From assembly GCA_031278135.1 (NCBI GenBank), contig JAITKY010000161.1, positions 1 through 6,230 on the forward strand: DNA of 6,230 nt, given 5' to 3'. Below the pieces are notes generated by a model. That model was not told where the DNA came from. It ran no database searches and was given only the letters and a program-made list of their open reading frames with translations. Of the stretch, positions 1-5,955 are shown in pieces (the stretch's first letter is position 1; each line of letters opens with the position of its first letter). Source of the DNA: Prevotellaceae bacterium. Lineage in GTDB: Bacteria; Bacteroidota; Bacteroidia; Bacteroidales; UBA932. Made by a program: the position numbers and the translations under genes.

Positions 1-86
1 TCAATAAAATTGATTTTACTTTTCTTTTCATCACTTCTACTTTTTTTATTATGTTGATATTTAATTAATTCATTGTCGAAAACACA

Positions 87-422
87 TTGTTGTCAACGCT
101 AAAACCCCAAGCGAACGGCAGGAACACATTGCAGTTTGTGCAATCACTCCATGCCGGTGGCAGAAACATATTGCAGTTTGTGCAATCACTCCATGCCGGT
201 GGCAGAAACATATTGCAGTTTGTGCAATCACTCCATGCCGACGGCGGGAACACATTGCAGTTTGTGCAATCACTCCGTGCCGACGGCGGGAACACATTGC
301 AGTTTGTACAATCACTCCATGCCGACGGCGGGAACACATTGCAGTTTGTACAATCACTCCATGCCGACGGCAGGAACATATTGCCGTTTGTGCAATCACT
401 CCATGCCGACGGCAGGAACAAA
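87..422. repeat. 42-bp tandem repeat (minisatellite), about 8 copies
   Basis: Units start at 87, 129, 171, 213, 255, 297, 339 and 381, exactly 42 bp apart. The first (87-128) is degenerate and keeps only its two ends. Copies at 129 and 171 are identical, and the other five differ from them by a few bases. Each unit contains a short inverted repeat (TTGCA, 5-base loop, TGCAA) and a second one (TGCC, 3 bases, GGCA, or GCCG-A-CGGC in later copies). Variants lie in blocks: copies 1-2 share one form of the second hairpin and copies 3-7 another, as expected for growth by slippage or unequal exchange. Because 42 is a multiple of 3 and the unit lacks stops in several frames, open frames appear on both strands (14-residue repeats), so openness is not evidence of coding. 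The bases before it (1-86) are AT-rich and I see nothing else there. Confidence 0.95.
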
Positions 423-438
423 TCTGTCATTTTCCTCA

Positions 439-657
439 TTATGCCTGTATTTTCCCGTCCAATAAACGAATAATCCGGTGCGTTTTTGCGGCTATACGTT
501 CGTCGTGCGTCACCATTACTATCGTTGTACCTTCTTTGTTCAGATTCAGCAGGAGATCCAATATTTCCGCTCCCATTTTGCTGTCCAAGTTTCCTGTAGG
601 CTCATCCGCCAGAATAACTGCCGGCTTGCTCACTAACATTTTCAATATATGTTTCAT
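439..657 (-). pseudogene. Truncated ABC transporter ATPase (LolD/MacB type), C-terminal part only
   Basis: The 72-residue product matches the end of a MacB/LolD-type ATPase: Walker B with catalytic Glu and D-loop (VILADEPTGNLDS, about residues 14-26) and the H-loop histidine (VMVTHDERIA, about 47-56). Family members have roughly 220 residues. Walker A, the Q-loop and the LSGGQ signature are all missing, so it cannot bind ATP normally. The start is nevertheless intact: its ATG (657-655) overlaps the permease stop TGA, and a strong Shine-Dalgarno GGAGG lies 6 bases upstream. The first four residues (MKHI) then run directly into the region just before Walker B, which suggests an internal in-frame deletion of about 150 codons rather than simple 5' loss. 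It probably worked with the permease upstream in an export or lipoprotein-release type ABC complex at the inner membrane. Calling it a pseudogene is inference; a short peptide may still be made. Confidence 0.85.
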
Positions 658-1250
658 TTTGAACCTCCTTTCAGTACAGATGCAATATTGCGTTTAAAAA
701 TAAGATATGCCGGTAATCCTCCGGACAAAAGCGAAAAGACAAGCATTGCAGGCAATACGCCTGCAAAGATGACCACCCAGTCGATCTGTCCCACTAAGGA
801 CAGATTCTCCATAGTGGCGGCATCGCCTATGATTAGTTGCTGTATCGTCTCCATGGCGGGTACACCTGCAATCGAACCGGCAACAACCAGCAGTAAGTTT
901 TCCGTCATGATTTGCAGGAAGGACGACAGACGACCGGCGCCGAACGTGCGCCGTATTGCGATTTCTTCCGCCCGATTATTCGTATGAGCGTTGCCGAGCG
1001 ACAATATATTGAGCGCAGGAATCAGCAGGAACAGGAACAGCGCTATCATACCGCCATATTGAAACATGTCTCTTTCTTCAGTTACCCGCGCCTCTTTCAT
1101 GGTTTTTACTTTTTGAAGAGGAAAATCCACCTTGATATTTTCCAGTTTGACACTGATAATATATGATGATTTCCGTAAGTTCCCCGAAATGGCTTCCGAC
1201 AGGTTGGCGCTACTTGGTAACACTTGATGATTTTCATAAAAAGTTCCCAT
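654..1250 (-). pseudogene. FtsX/MacB-like ABC permease, C-terminal fragment
   Basis: The 198 residues resemble the last half of a Bacteroidota MacB/FtsX-type permease, normally about 400 residues or more. The order is: a short periplasmic stretch (1-62), a membrane helix (about 67-86), a cytoplasmic coupling loop with RAEEIAIRRTFGAG (93-106, the counterpart of the family's EIGIRKAIGA), a second helix (about 112-134), and a last helix (about 157-177). It ends KGGSK. The N-terminal helix and most of the periplasmic domain are absent, and no piece of them is visible upstream in any frame. The ATG at 1250 has no Shine-Dalgarno and is probably just the first in-frame Met after the truncation. The IS5-like remnant begins about 35 bp upstream, so insertion followed by deletion is the likely cause. 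A family member would span the inner membrane and drive mechanotransmission-type export with its ATPase. Family assignment is firm; loss of function is inferred. Confidence 0.8.
664..668 (-). promoter_or_regulatory. Ribosome binding site of the ATPase remnant
   Basis: The minus strand reads GGAGG six bases before the ATG at 657-655, inside the last codons of the permease fragment. This fits the start chosen for the truncated ATPase and shows that the original stop-start overlap of a permease-ATPase pair has survived. Confidence 0.6.
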
Positions 1251-1370
1251 ATTTTTAATCTTTTATATTTTCATTTATCTAACACTAAGGGGACTTCTAA
1301 AAACTCATTTACCTATTTTTGATTTTTATACATAGCCGAAATCCCGTCAAAACTCCTGATAAAAATCGTT

Positions 1371-1379
1371 GCAAAGATA
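1371..1379 (-). promoter_or_regulatory. Candidate Bacteroidota promoter -7 box facing the ABC remnant
   Basis: The minus strand reads TATCTTTGC, a full match to TAnnTTTG followed by the commonly seen C. It points left towards the permease fragment, about 120 bp away, and lies inside the IS5-like remnant near its left end. No convincing -33 TTTG is seen; an AT-rich stretch lies there instead. It could be an outward IS promoter or chance in AT-rich DNA. Confidence 0.4.
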
Positions 1380-1512
1380 ATACAAAAAAAATAATACCAC
1401 TGATATTTTTCAACATTTTTCTCTGAAAAAAATATTTATATATCCGTATATTAGCAATATCGGTTTCATGAAATTTTTCTGAAAATTCATAAAAGCTCGT
1501 TATTTCAGATAA

Positions 1513-1800
1513 AGACAAACATATTTTGGATATAAAAATCACATCAAACATGACGGGAATAGTAAACTGATAACGAAATATAAGGTAACATCCGCAGAAG
1601 TACATGACAGCAATGCTACCGCACCCTTTTTAGATGAAAAAGACAGAGGAGAAGCGTTTTACGCCGACAGCGCATACACAGGTAAATCACAGGAGGAAAT
1701 AATCGAAAACAGGGGAATGGAAAACAAAGTTTGCGAAAAAGGTTACAGAAACAAACCACTTACAGAAGAACAAAAGGCAAATAATACAGAAAAGTCTCGG
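1513..1800 (+). pseudogene. IS5-family DDE transposase, internal fragment
   Basis: The frame reads a typical IS5-type core: YFGYKNHIKHD (about 1522-1554), then KLITKYKVTSAEVHDSN, then FYADSAYTG, whose Asp codon at 1666 corresponds to the second Asp of the DDE triad, and EKGYRNKPLTEEQKANN followed by KSR (to 1800). In intact relatives the KSR is followed by an R-VEHVFG block that carries the catalytic Glu. Here the similarity stops abruptly at 1800 and the frame continues into unrelated residues until the stop at 1941. An in-frame TAA at 1510 lies just before the fragment, and the preceding codons (KARYFR, about 1492-1509) still faintly resemble the family, so a nonsense change or small deletion occurred there too. 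The N-terminal half, including the first Asp, is missing. The product cannot be active. The enzyme family moves IS DNA by cut-and-paste. Confidence 0.88.
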
Positions 1801-1921
1801 CTTGCAAGGGGTTATCCATGTTTCAGTCCTTCGGACTTACGGACGGTCACTCCAGGGTGTACAACAAGATTATTCAAACGTTTACATCCGAATTTCAATA
1901 CGGATAATTTTATGTCATTGC
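1801..1921. other. Unrecognised segment replacing the transposase 3' end
   Basis: This stretch follows the break in the transposase and does not resemble a transposase C-terminus in any frame. It is richer in GC than the flanks and contains a short hairpin, AGTCC-TTC-GGACT, at 1825-1837. It stays open in the transposase frame up to 1941 and is also open for 29 codons from an ATG at 1819 in another frame; neither reading resembles a family I know. It may be a small dispersed repeat or other debris that joined the IS by deletion. Origin unknown. Confidence 0.4.
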
Positions 1922-1964
1922 AAGTTTTTTTATCTCCTTAAATGACGTTGTCAATAATTTTAAC

Positions 1965-1972
1965 TATGTTTG
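1965..1972 (+). promoter_or_regulatory. Candidate promoter of the pseudouridine synthase gene
   Basis: TATGTTTG, followed by C, matches the Bacteroidota -7 box TAnnTTTG. A TTG at 1948-1950 could be the -33 element, but the 14-base gap is shorter than usual. Transcription would begin near 1979, giving a leader of about 50 bases before the ATG at 2029. It lies just right of the IS remnant. Confidence 0.6.
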
Positions 1973-2028
1973 CACTTCGATTAATTATAAAATCAGTCAG
2001 TATAAAATAGCGAAAAACATAGATAGAC

Positions 2029-3261
2029 ATGGGAAAAGAGAAGATGCCTTCGAAGGATAGAACAGAGAAAAAAACTGCCAGTTCGGGGGTATGGGAAATA
2101 AAAAGCGAGTCAGGAAAGAGCGACAGAAGTGAACAAAAACCTCGTCGTAGCAGGTTGTATTCCGGCAAACCGGAAAAAGATTCGCAGGAACGACGACCTC
2201 GAAGATCATCAACATCTTCGGAAAAAGAAACCCGGAAATATTCAACGACTTCGGAACGGGAAAATTATTCCGGTAAACGGGAAGACAAACCTCGTCGCAG
2301 CAGGTCGTATTCCGGCAAACCGGAAAAAGATTCGCAGGAACGACGGCCTCGAAGATCATCAACATCTTCGGAGAAAGACAATTATTCCGACAGACGGGAA
2401 CAAAAGTCTGGTCGTATTAGGTCGTATTCCGGTAAACAGGATAGAGAAAATTATTCCGATAAACAGGGACAAAAACCTCGTCGCAGCAGCAGGTTGCACC
2501 CGGAGAAACCGGTAAGAAAGCCGGAGAAAAATTCGGAAAAAAAGGATGAATTAGTGAGACTTAACAAGTTTATTGCAAATTCGGGGATATGTTCCCGGAG
2601 AGAAGCTGACGAATATATCACTGCCGGACTTGTTTCGGTCAATGGTCAGATTATTACAGAATTAGGCACGAAAATCAGGAGAGACGACGATGTCCGTTTC
2701 AATAAAGAGCGTTTGAAAGGAGAAAACAAAGCGTATGTCCTTCTAAACAAGCCGAAAAACTACATCACGACGACCGACGACCCTCATGCGAAAAAAACAG
2801 TCATGGAACTTGTTGAAGGAGCGTGTAAAGAGAGAGTTTACCCTGTCGGACGGTTGGACAGGAACTCAACCGGAGTGTTGCTTTTCACCAACGACGGTGA
2901 TTTGGCGAAACAGTTGACTCATCCTTCGCACAACAAATTAAAAGTGTATCAGGTACGGCTTAACAAAAATATAACCAAAGCCGATTTGAAAGCCTTGCTG
3001 GAAGGTGTCGAGCTCGAAGACGGACCGGCGGTTGCAGACGACGTTCATATTTCGGACACCAAAAAAGACGAATTGGGAATAGAAATACATTCGGGCAAAA
3101 ACAGAGTTATCAGACGTATGTTTGAAAAACTTGGATATGAAGTCGTTAAACTCGACAGGGTTTACTTTGCAGGTCTTACCAAAAAAGGTTTGCGACGCGG
3201 ACAATACCGTCTTTTGACTCCTAAAGAAGTGGAAATGTTGAAAATGGGAGCATACAAGTAA
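2029..3261 (+). CDS. 23S rRNA pseudouridine synthase, RluB/RsuA family, with long disordered N-terminal tail
   Basis: The enzyme family isomerises a specific uridine to pseudouridine in ribosomal RNA in the cytoplasm. Residues 1 to about 172 are low-complexity, rich in Lys, Arg, Ser and Glu, with recurring KPRRSRxYSGK and RRPRRSSTSSEK motifs. Next comes an S4 RNA-binding domain (about 175-220, VRLNKFIANSGICSRREADEYI), then the catalytic domain (about 234-400). The catalytic Asp is D277 in GRLDRNSTGVLL; other family motifs are YVLLNKPKNYITT (236-248) and the C-terminal GKNRVIRRMFEKLGYEV (356-372). RsuA/RluB enzymes without a tail have about 230-300 residues, so the tail explains the length of 410. 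The ATG at 2029 lacks a Shine-Dalgarno, as is common in Bacteroidota; Met6 is an alternative. The basic tail may add RNA or ribosome contacts (inference). The family is certain; RluB rather than RsuA, RluE or RluF is likely but unproven. It appears to be transcribed alone. Confidence 0.95.
   Translation: MGKEKMPSKDRTEKKTASSGVWEIKSESGKSDRSEQKPRRSRLYSGKPEKDSQERRPRRSSTSSEKETRKYSTTSERENYSGKREDKPRRSRSYSGKPEKDSQERRPRRSSTSSEKDNYSDRREQKSGRIRSYSGKQDRENYSDKQGQKPRRSSRLHPEKPVRKPEKNSEKKDELVRLNKFIANSGICSRREADEYITAGLVSVNGQIITELGTKIRRDDDVRFNKERLKGENKAYVLLNKPKNYITTTDDPHAKKTVMELVEGACKERVYPVGRLDRNSTGVLLFTNDGDLAKQLTHPSHNKLKVYQVRLNKNITKADLKALLEGVELEDGPAVADDVHISDTKKDELGIEIHSGKNRVIRRMFEKLGYEVVKLDRVYFAGLTKKGLRRGQYRLLTPKEVEMLKMGAYK
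2137..2378 (+). repeat. 150-bp-period internal duplication in the pseudouridine synthase tail
   Basis: Positions 2137-2228 and 2287-2378 are 92-bp direct repeats differing at four positions, encoding residues 37-67 and 87-117. Three of the four differences are synonymous; the other changes Leu to Ser. Shorter, more diverged copies of the SYSGK motif follow near residues 132-136, and of KPRRS near 149-153. The tail therefore grew by unit duplication. Confidence 0.92.
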
Positions 3262-3390
3262 GTTGTTAATTCTGGATTTTAGATTTTGGAACGGAATTTG
3301 TTGTATATTCGGCGGCATAACCTGTATAATAAGGTGTTTTTCATCTAATATGTTAAATAAAAGCCGGTTAATACATGGATTATGATTAAT

Positions 3391-3398
3391 GATATTTG
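3391..3398 (+). promoter_or_regulatory. Possible lon promoter -7 box
   Basis: GATATTTG matches the Bacteroidota box TAnnTTTG except at the first base. It would start transcription near 3405 and leave the direct repeat at 3421-3452 inside a leader of about 60 bases. No strong -33 element is seen. The rest of the 3262-3463 spacer is AT-rich and holds no gene. Confidence 0.3.
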
Positions 3399-3420
3399 AA
3401 AAGATAAATAAAGACACGCT

Positions 3421-3452
3421 ATTTTGGCAGTAAATCATGTCATTTTGGCAGT
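3421..3452 (+). repeat. Tandem 11-bp direct repeat in front of lon
   Basis: ATTTTGGCAGT occurs at 3421-3431 and again at 3442-3452, exactly 21 bp apart, which is two helical turns. The second copy is preceded by TGTC, so TGTC-ATTTT-GGCA also forms an imperfect inverted repeat. The pair ends just before the ribosome binding site of lon, which is a plausible place for a regulator to bind DNA or leader RNA. A stress-linked control of lon is speculation. Confidence 0.6.
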
Positions 3453-3453
3453 T

Positions 3454-3459
3454 GGAGGA
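3454..3459 (+). promoter_or_regulatory. Ribosome binding site deciding the lon start
   Basis: GGAGGA lies four bases before the ATG at 3464. The upstream in-frame ATG at 3437 has no such site and would place the direct repeat inside the gene. This supports the shorter, 805-residue product beginning MAFDKLEKIF. Confidence 0.7.
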
Positions 3460-3463
3460 TTAT

Positions 3464-5881
3464 ATGGCTTTTGATAAGTTAGAAAAAATATTTGTAACAA
3501 GCGCTATGGGCGATAATATTGGTTTTATACCTCTGAATGAGGATGTTTCGGAAAGTTTTACAGAAAAAGAACTTCCTATGCCTTTGCCGATACTTGTTTT
3601 GCGTAATGCGGTGCTTTTTCCGTTGATAGTGATGCCTATCACGGTTGGCCGAGACAAGTCGATAAAGTTAATTCGGAAAGCGTATTCAGGTTCGAGAATA
3701 CTTGGAGCAATCGGGCAAATGGATCCCGGCGTTGAGGAGCCCGAAACGGGTGATTTGTATTGTACAGGTACGCTTGCCCGGATATTGAAGATTTTCGAGA
3801 TGCCCGACGGGGCTGTAACGGTCTTATTGCAAGGTATACAGCGTTTTGTTGTCGAAAAATACGTGCAACATCAGCCGTTTTTTACGGCATATATCAGGAT
3901 GTTGACCGATATCGAACCGCCGAAGTCCGACAAAGATTTCGAGGCTATAACAGGGGCTGTGAGAGATTCGATATCGAAGATGATAAATTCTTCGTCGCAC
4001 ATGCCTCCCGAAGCAGCATTCGCAATACGAAACATCGAAAGCCCAAAGCTTTTGGTAAATTTTATTTCGGCAAACATCGAGTTCGAAAACCACAGCGACA
4101 GGCAAATATTGCTCGAAATCGACGATGTGAAAGAACGGGCATTGAAACTTATCGAACTGCTTGGACACGAAATTCAATTGATGGAAATCAAAAACGATAT
4201 TCAGCGGAAAGTCCGTTCGGAAATGGACCAGCAACAGCGTGAATATTTCCTTCATCAGCAAATCAAGACCATTCAGAACGAGTTGGGCAACAATGCGACC
4301 GATGGCGAAGTCGAACGTCTTTCCAAAAAAGCGGCAGTGAAAAAGTGGCCTCAATATGTTAAAGAAACGTTCGAGAAAGAACTGAACAAGTTTGAGAAAA
4401 TGAGCCCGATAGCCGGCGACTTTTCCATGCAGATGAATTATCTGGAAACCCTGATTGACCTGCCGTGGGACGAATGTTCGCAGGATAATCTTGACCTCAA
4501 CCGTGTTAAGGAAGTTCTGGACGAAGACCATTTCGGTCTGGAAGAGGTCAAAGAGAGAATTTTGGAATATCTTTCGGTGATAAAACTCAAGGGCGATTTG
4601 AAATCTCCGATAATTTGCCTGTATGGACCTCCGGGCGTTGGAAAAACTTCGCTGGGCAAATCGGTAGCGCGAGCGTTAAACCGTAAATTCGGCAGAATCT
4701 CTCTCGGAGGCTTGCACGACGAAGCCGAAATACGTGGACATCGAAGAACTTACATCGGCGCAATGCCGGGCAGAATTGTTCAAACAATCAACCGTTGCAA
4801 AACATCAAATCCTGTTATCATTTTGGACGAAATCGACAAGGTCGGCAACGATTTTAAAGGCGACCCTTCGTCGGCATTACTCGAAGTGCTTGATCCCGAA
4901 CAAAATTCCACGTTTCGTGATAATTATCTCGATTTAGACTACGATTTGTCACGCGTCATGTTCATCACAACGGCAAACCGTGTGGATACCATACATCCCG
5001 CCCTGCGCGACAGAATGGAGATGATAAATCTGACAGGATATATCATTCAGGAAAAAATGGAAATCGCCAAACGTCATTTGATTCCCAAAGCGCTGGAGGC
5101 TCACGGCGTCAAACCAAAACAACTCTCGTTCGACGATTCTGCAATCGTAACAATCATCGACGAATACACACGTGAATCGGGTGTCAGAAATCTTGATAAA
5201 CATATCGCAAAAATTATCCGCAACAGAGCCAAAGCCTTGGCATTCGGCGAAAAATACAGGAAAAAAATATCGGCGTCCGAAGCGAAAAAGATTCTTGGAA
5301 CGTCTAAAGTACAGAAAGAAATAATCGGCGTAAATAATTTTATTGGAGTAACGACCGGCCTCGCCTGGACTGAAGCAGGCGGCGAAATTCTCTTTGTCGA
5401 AGCGAGCGTAAGTCCGGGAAAAGGAACGTTGCAAATCACGGGAAATCTGGGCGATGTGATGAAAGAATCTGCAATAATAGCGCTGGAATACATTAAGGCT
5501 CATGCCACCGATTTAAACATCAACGAAGAGGTGTTTGAAAAGAAAAACGTTCACATTCACATCCCCGAAGGAGCAATCCCCAAAGACGGACCTTCTGCCG
5601 GAATAACAATGCTGACATCCATTGCTTCGATTTTCACCGGTCGAAAAGTTAAGAAAGGCATTGCAATGACCGGCGAAATCACTCTTCGTGGAAAAGTTCT
5701 TCCGGTCGGCGGAGTCAAGGAAAAGATACTCGCCGCCAAACGTGCAGGCGTCTCGACAATAATACTTTCCGCCGACAACAAAAAGAATATCATAGAAATA
5801 AAACAGGAATATCTTGAAGGTCTTATTTTCAGATATGTGGAAACAATGAAGGAAGTATTAAACATCGCACTGGAATATTAA
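3464..5881 (+). CDS. lon: ATP-dependent protease Lon (La)
   Basis: Lon unfolds and degrades damaged or regulatory proteins in the cytoplasm as a homohexamer. All parts are present in this 805-residue protein. The N-terminal substrate-binding domain spans about 38-240 (LPILVLRNAVLFPLIVMPI near 41-59) and is followed by a helical region (about 245-340). The AAA+ module has Walker A GPPGVGKT (388-395), Walker B VIILDEID (451-458), sensor 1 ITTAN (501-505), the arginine finger in RDRME (515-519) and a sensor-2 region GVRNLD (573-578). The C-terminal protease domain has the catalytic Ser711 in PKDGPSAG and Lys754 in GGVKEK, 43 residues apart as in E. coli Lon. Length is typical. The start at 3464 is chosen for its GGAGGA site; a start at 3437 would add nine residues. 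It has its own spacers on both sides (202 and 74 bp), so it is probably monocistronic. Function is very secure. Confidence 0.98.
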   Translation: MAFDKLEKIFVTSAMGDNIGFIPLNEDVSESFTEKELPMPLPILVLRNAVLFPLIVMPITVGRDKSIKLIRKAYSGSRILGAIGQMDPGVEEPETGDLYCTGTLARILKIFEMPDGAVTVLLQGIQRFVVEKYVQHQPFFTAYIRMLTDIEPPKSDKDFEAITGAVRDSISKMINSSSHMPPEAAFAIRNIESPKLLVNFISANIEFENHSDRQILLEIDDVKERALKLIELLGHEIQLMEIKNDIQRKVRSEMDQQQREYFLHQQIKTIQNELGNNATDGEVERLSKKAAVKKWPQYVKETFEKELNKFEKMSPIAGDFSMQMNYLETLIDLPWDECSQDNLDLNRVKEVLDEDHFGLEEVKERILEYLSVIKLKGDLKSPIICLYGPPGVGKTSLGKSVARALNRKFGRISLGGLHDEAEIRGHRRTYIGAMPGRIVQTINRCKTSNPVIILDEIDKVGNDFKGDPSSALLEVLDPEQNSTFRDNYLDLDYDLSRVMFITTANRVDTIHPALRDRMEMINLTGYIIQEKMEIAKRHLIPKALEAHGVKPKQLSFDDSAIVTIIDEYTRESGVRNLDKHIAKIIRNRAKALAFGEKYRKKISASEAKKILGTSKVQKEIIGVNNFIGVTTGLAWTEAGGEILFVEASVSPGKGTLQITGNLGDVMKESAIIALEYIKAHATDLNINEEVFEKKNVHIHIPEGAIPKDGPSAGITMLTSIASIFTGRKVKKGIAMTGEITLRGKVLPVGGVKEKILAAKRAGVSTIILSADNKKNIIEIKQEYLEGLIFRYVETMKEVLNIALEY

Positions 5882-5885
5882 AAAT

Positions 5886-5934
5886 AAAAAATCGTGTTAA
5901 TTCATGAATAAATATTAACTTTGCAGCGATTTTT
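5886..5934 (+). terminator. Possible lon terminator: nested inverted repeat
   Basis: AAAAATCG (5887-5894) pairs perfectly with CGATTTTT (5927-5934), enclosing a second pair GTTAA (5896-5900) and TTAAC (5915-5919) around the palindrome ATTCATGAAT (5900-5909). The right arm ends in a T run. The stem is AT-rich with a large irregular loop, so it would be a weak terminator at best, and it overlaps the promoter of the next gene. Confidence 0.3.
5916..5923 (+). promoter_or_regulatory. Promoter -7 box of the downstream ABC permease
   Basis: TAACTTTG followed by C fully matches the Bacteroidota TAnnTTTG box. It lies 32 bases before the ATG at 5956, so the transcript would start near 5930 with a short leader of roughly 25 bases. 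A clear -33 TTG is not seen at the usual distance. Confidence 0.6.
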
Positions 5935-5955
5935 AATTAAAAAGATATTACAAAT

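Larger units (their letters stand above)
1286..1940 (+). mobile_element. Degenerate IS5-like insertion sequence remnant
   Basis: A transposase piece (about 1513-1800, plus strand) sits between two imperfect inverted ends. The left end at 1286 reads TAAGGGGACTTCTAAAAACT. The right end, read inwards from 1940 on the minus strand, reads TAAGGAGATAAAAAAACTT. The first eight bases differ at one position, and both then run through an A-rich stretch to ACT. IS5-family elements are usually well over 1 kb, so at about 655 bp this copy is internally deleted. No clear target-site duplication is seen. The stretch 1307-1480 is AT-rich and holds no recognisable coding sequence apart from a possible outward promoter. 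The presence of transposase sequence is well supported; the exact ends are tentative. Confidence 0.6.

Noticed and set aside
87..422. CRISPR array
   Set aside because: The units are contiguous 42-bp copies without unique spacers, and no cas genes are nearby.
65..439. Minus-strand reading frame of 124 residues made of 14-residue repeats as a real gene
   Set aside because: The 42-bp unit is open in several frames on both strands, so an open frame is expected. There is no Shine-Dalgarno or recognised family. The only hint is the TAATG overlap with the ATPase stop, recorded as a finding instead.
1309..1605. Minus-strand 98-residue reading frame
   Set aside because: It lies antisense to the transposase fragment, has no recognisable motif, and owes its aromatic-rich composition to AT-rich DNA.
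1997..2365. Minus-strand frames opposite the repeat region of the pseudouridine synthase
   Set aside because: They mirror the internal duplication on the antisense strand. The plus-strand gene fully explains the region.
3316..3341. Rho-independent terminator after the pseudouridine synthase
   Set aside because: Only a 4-bp ACCT/AGGT stem with an 8-base loop precedes the T run, which is too weak to call.
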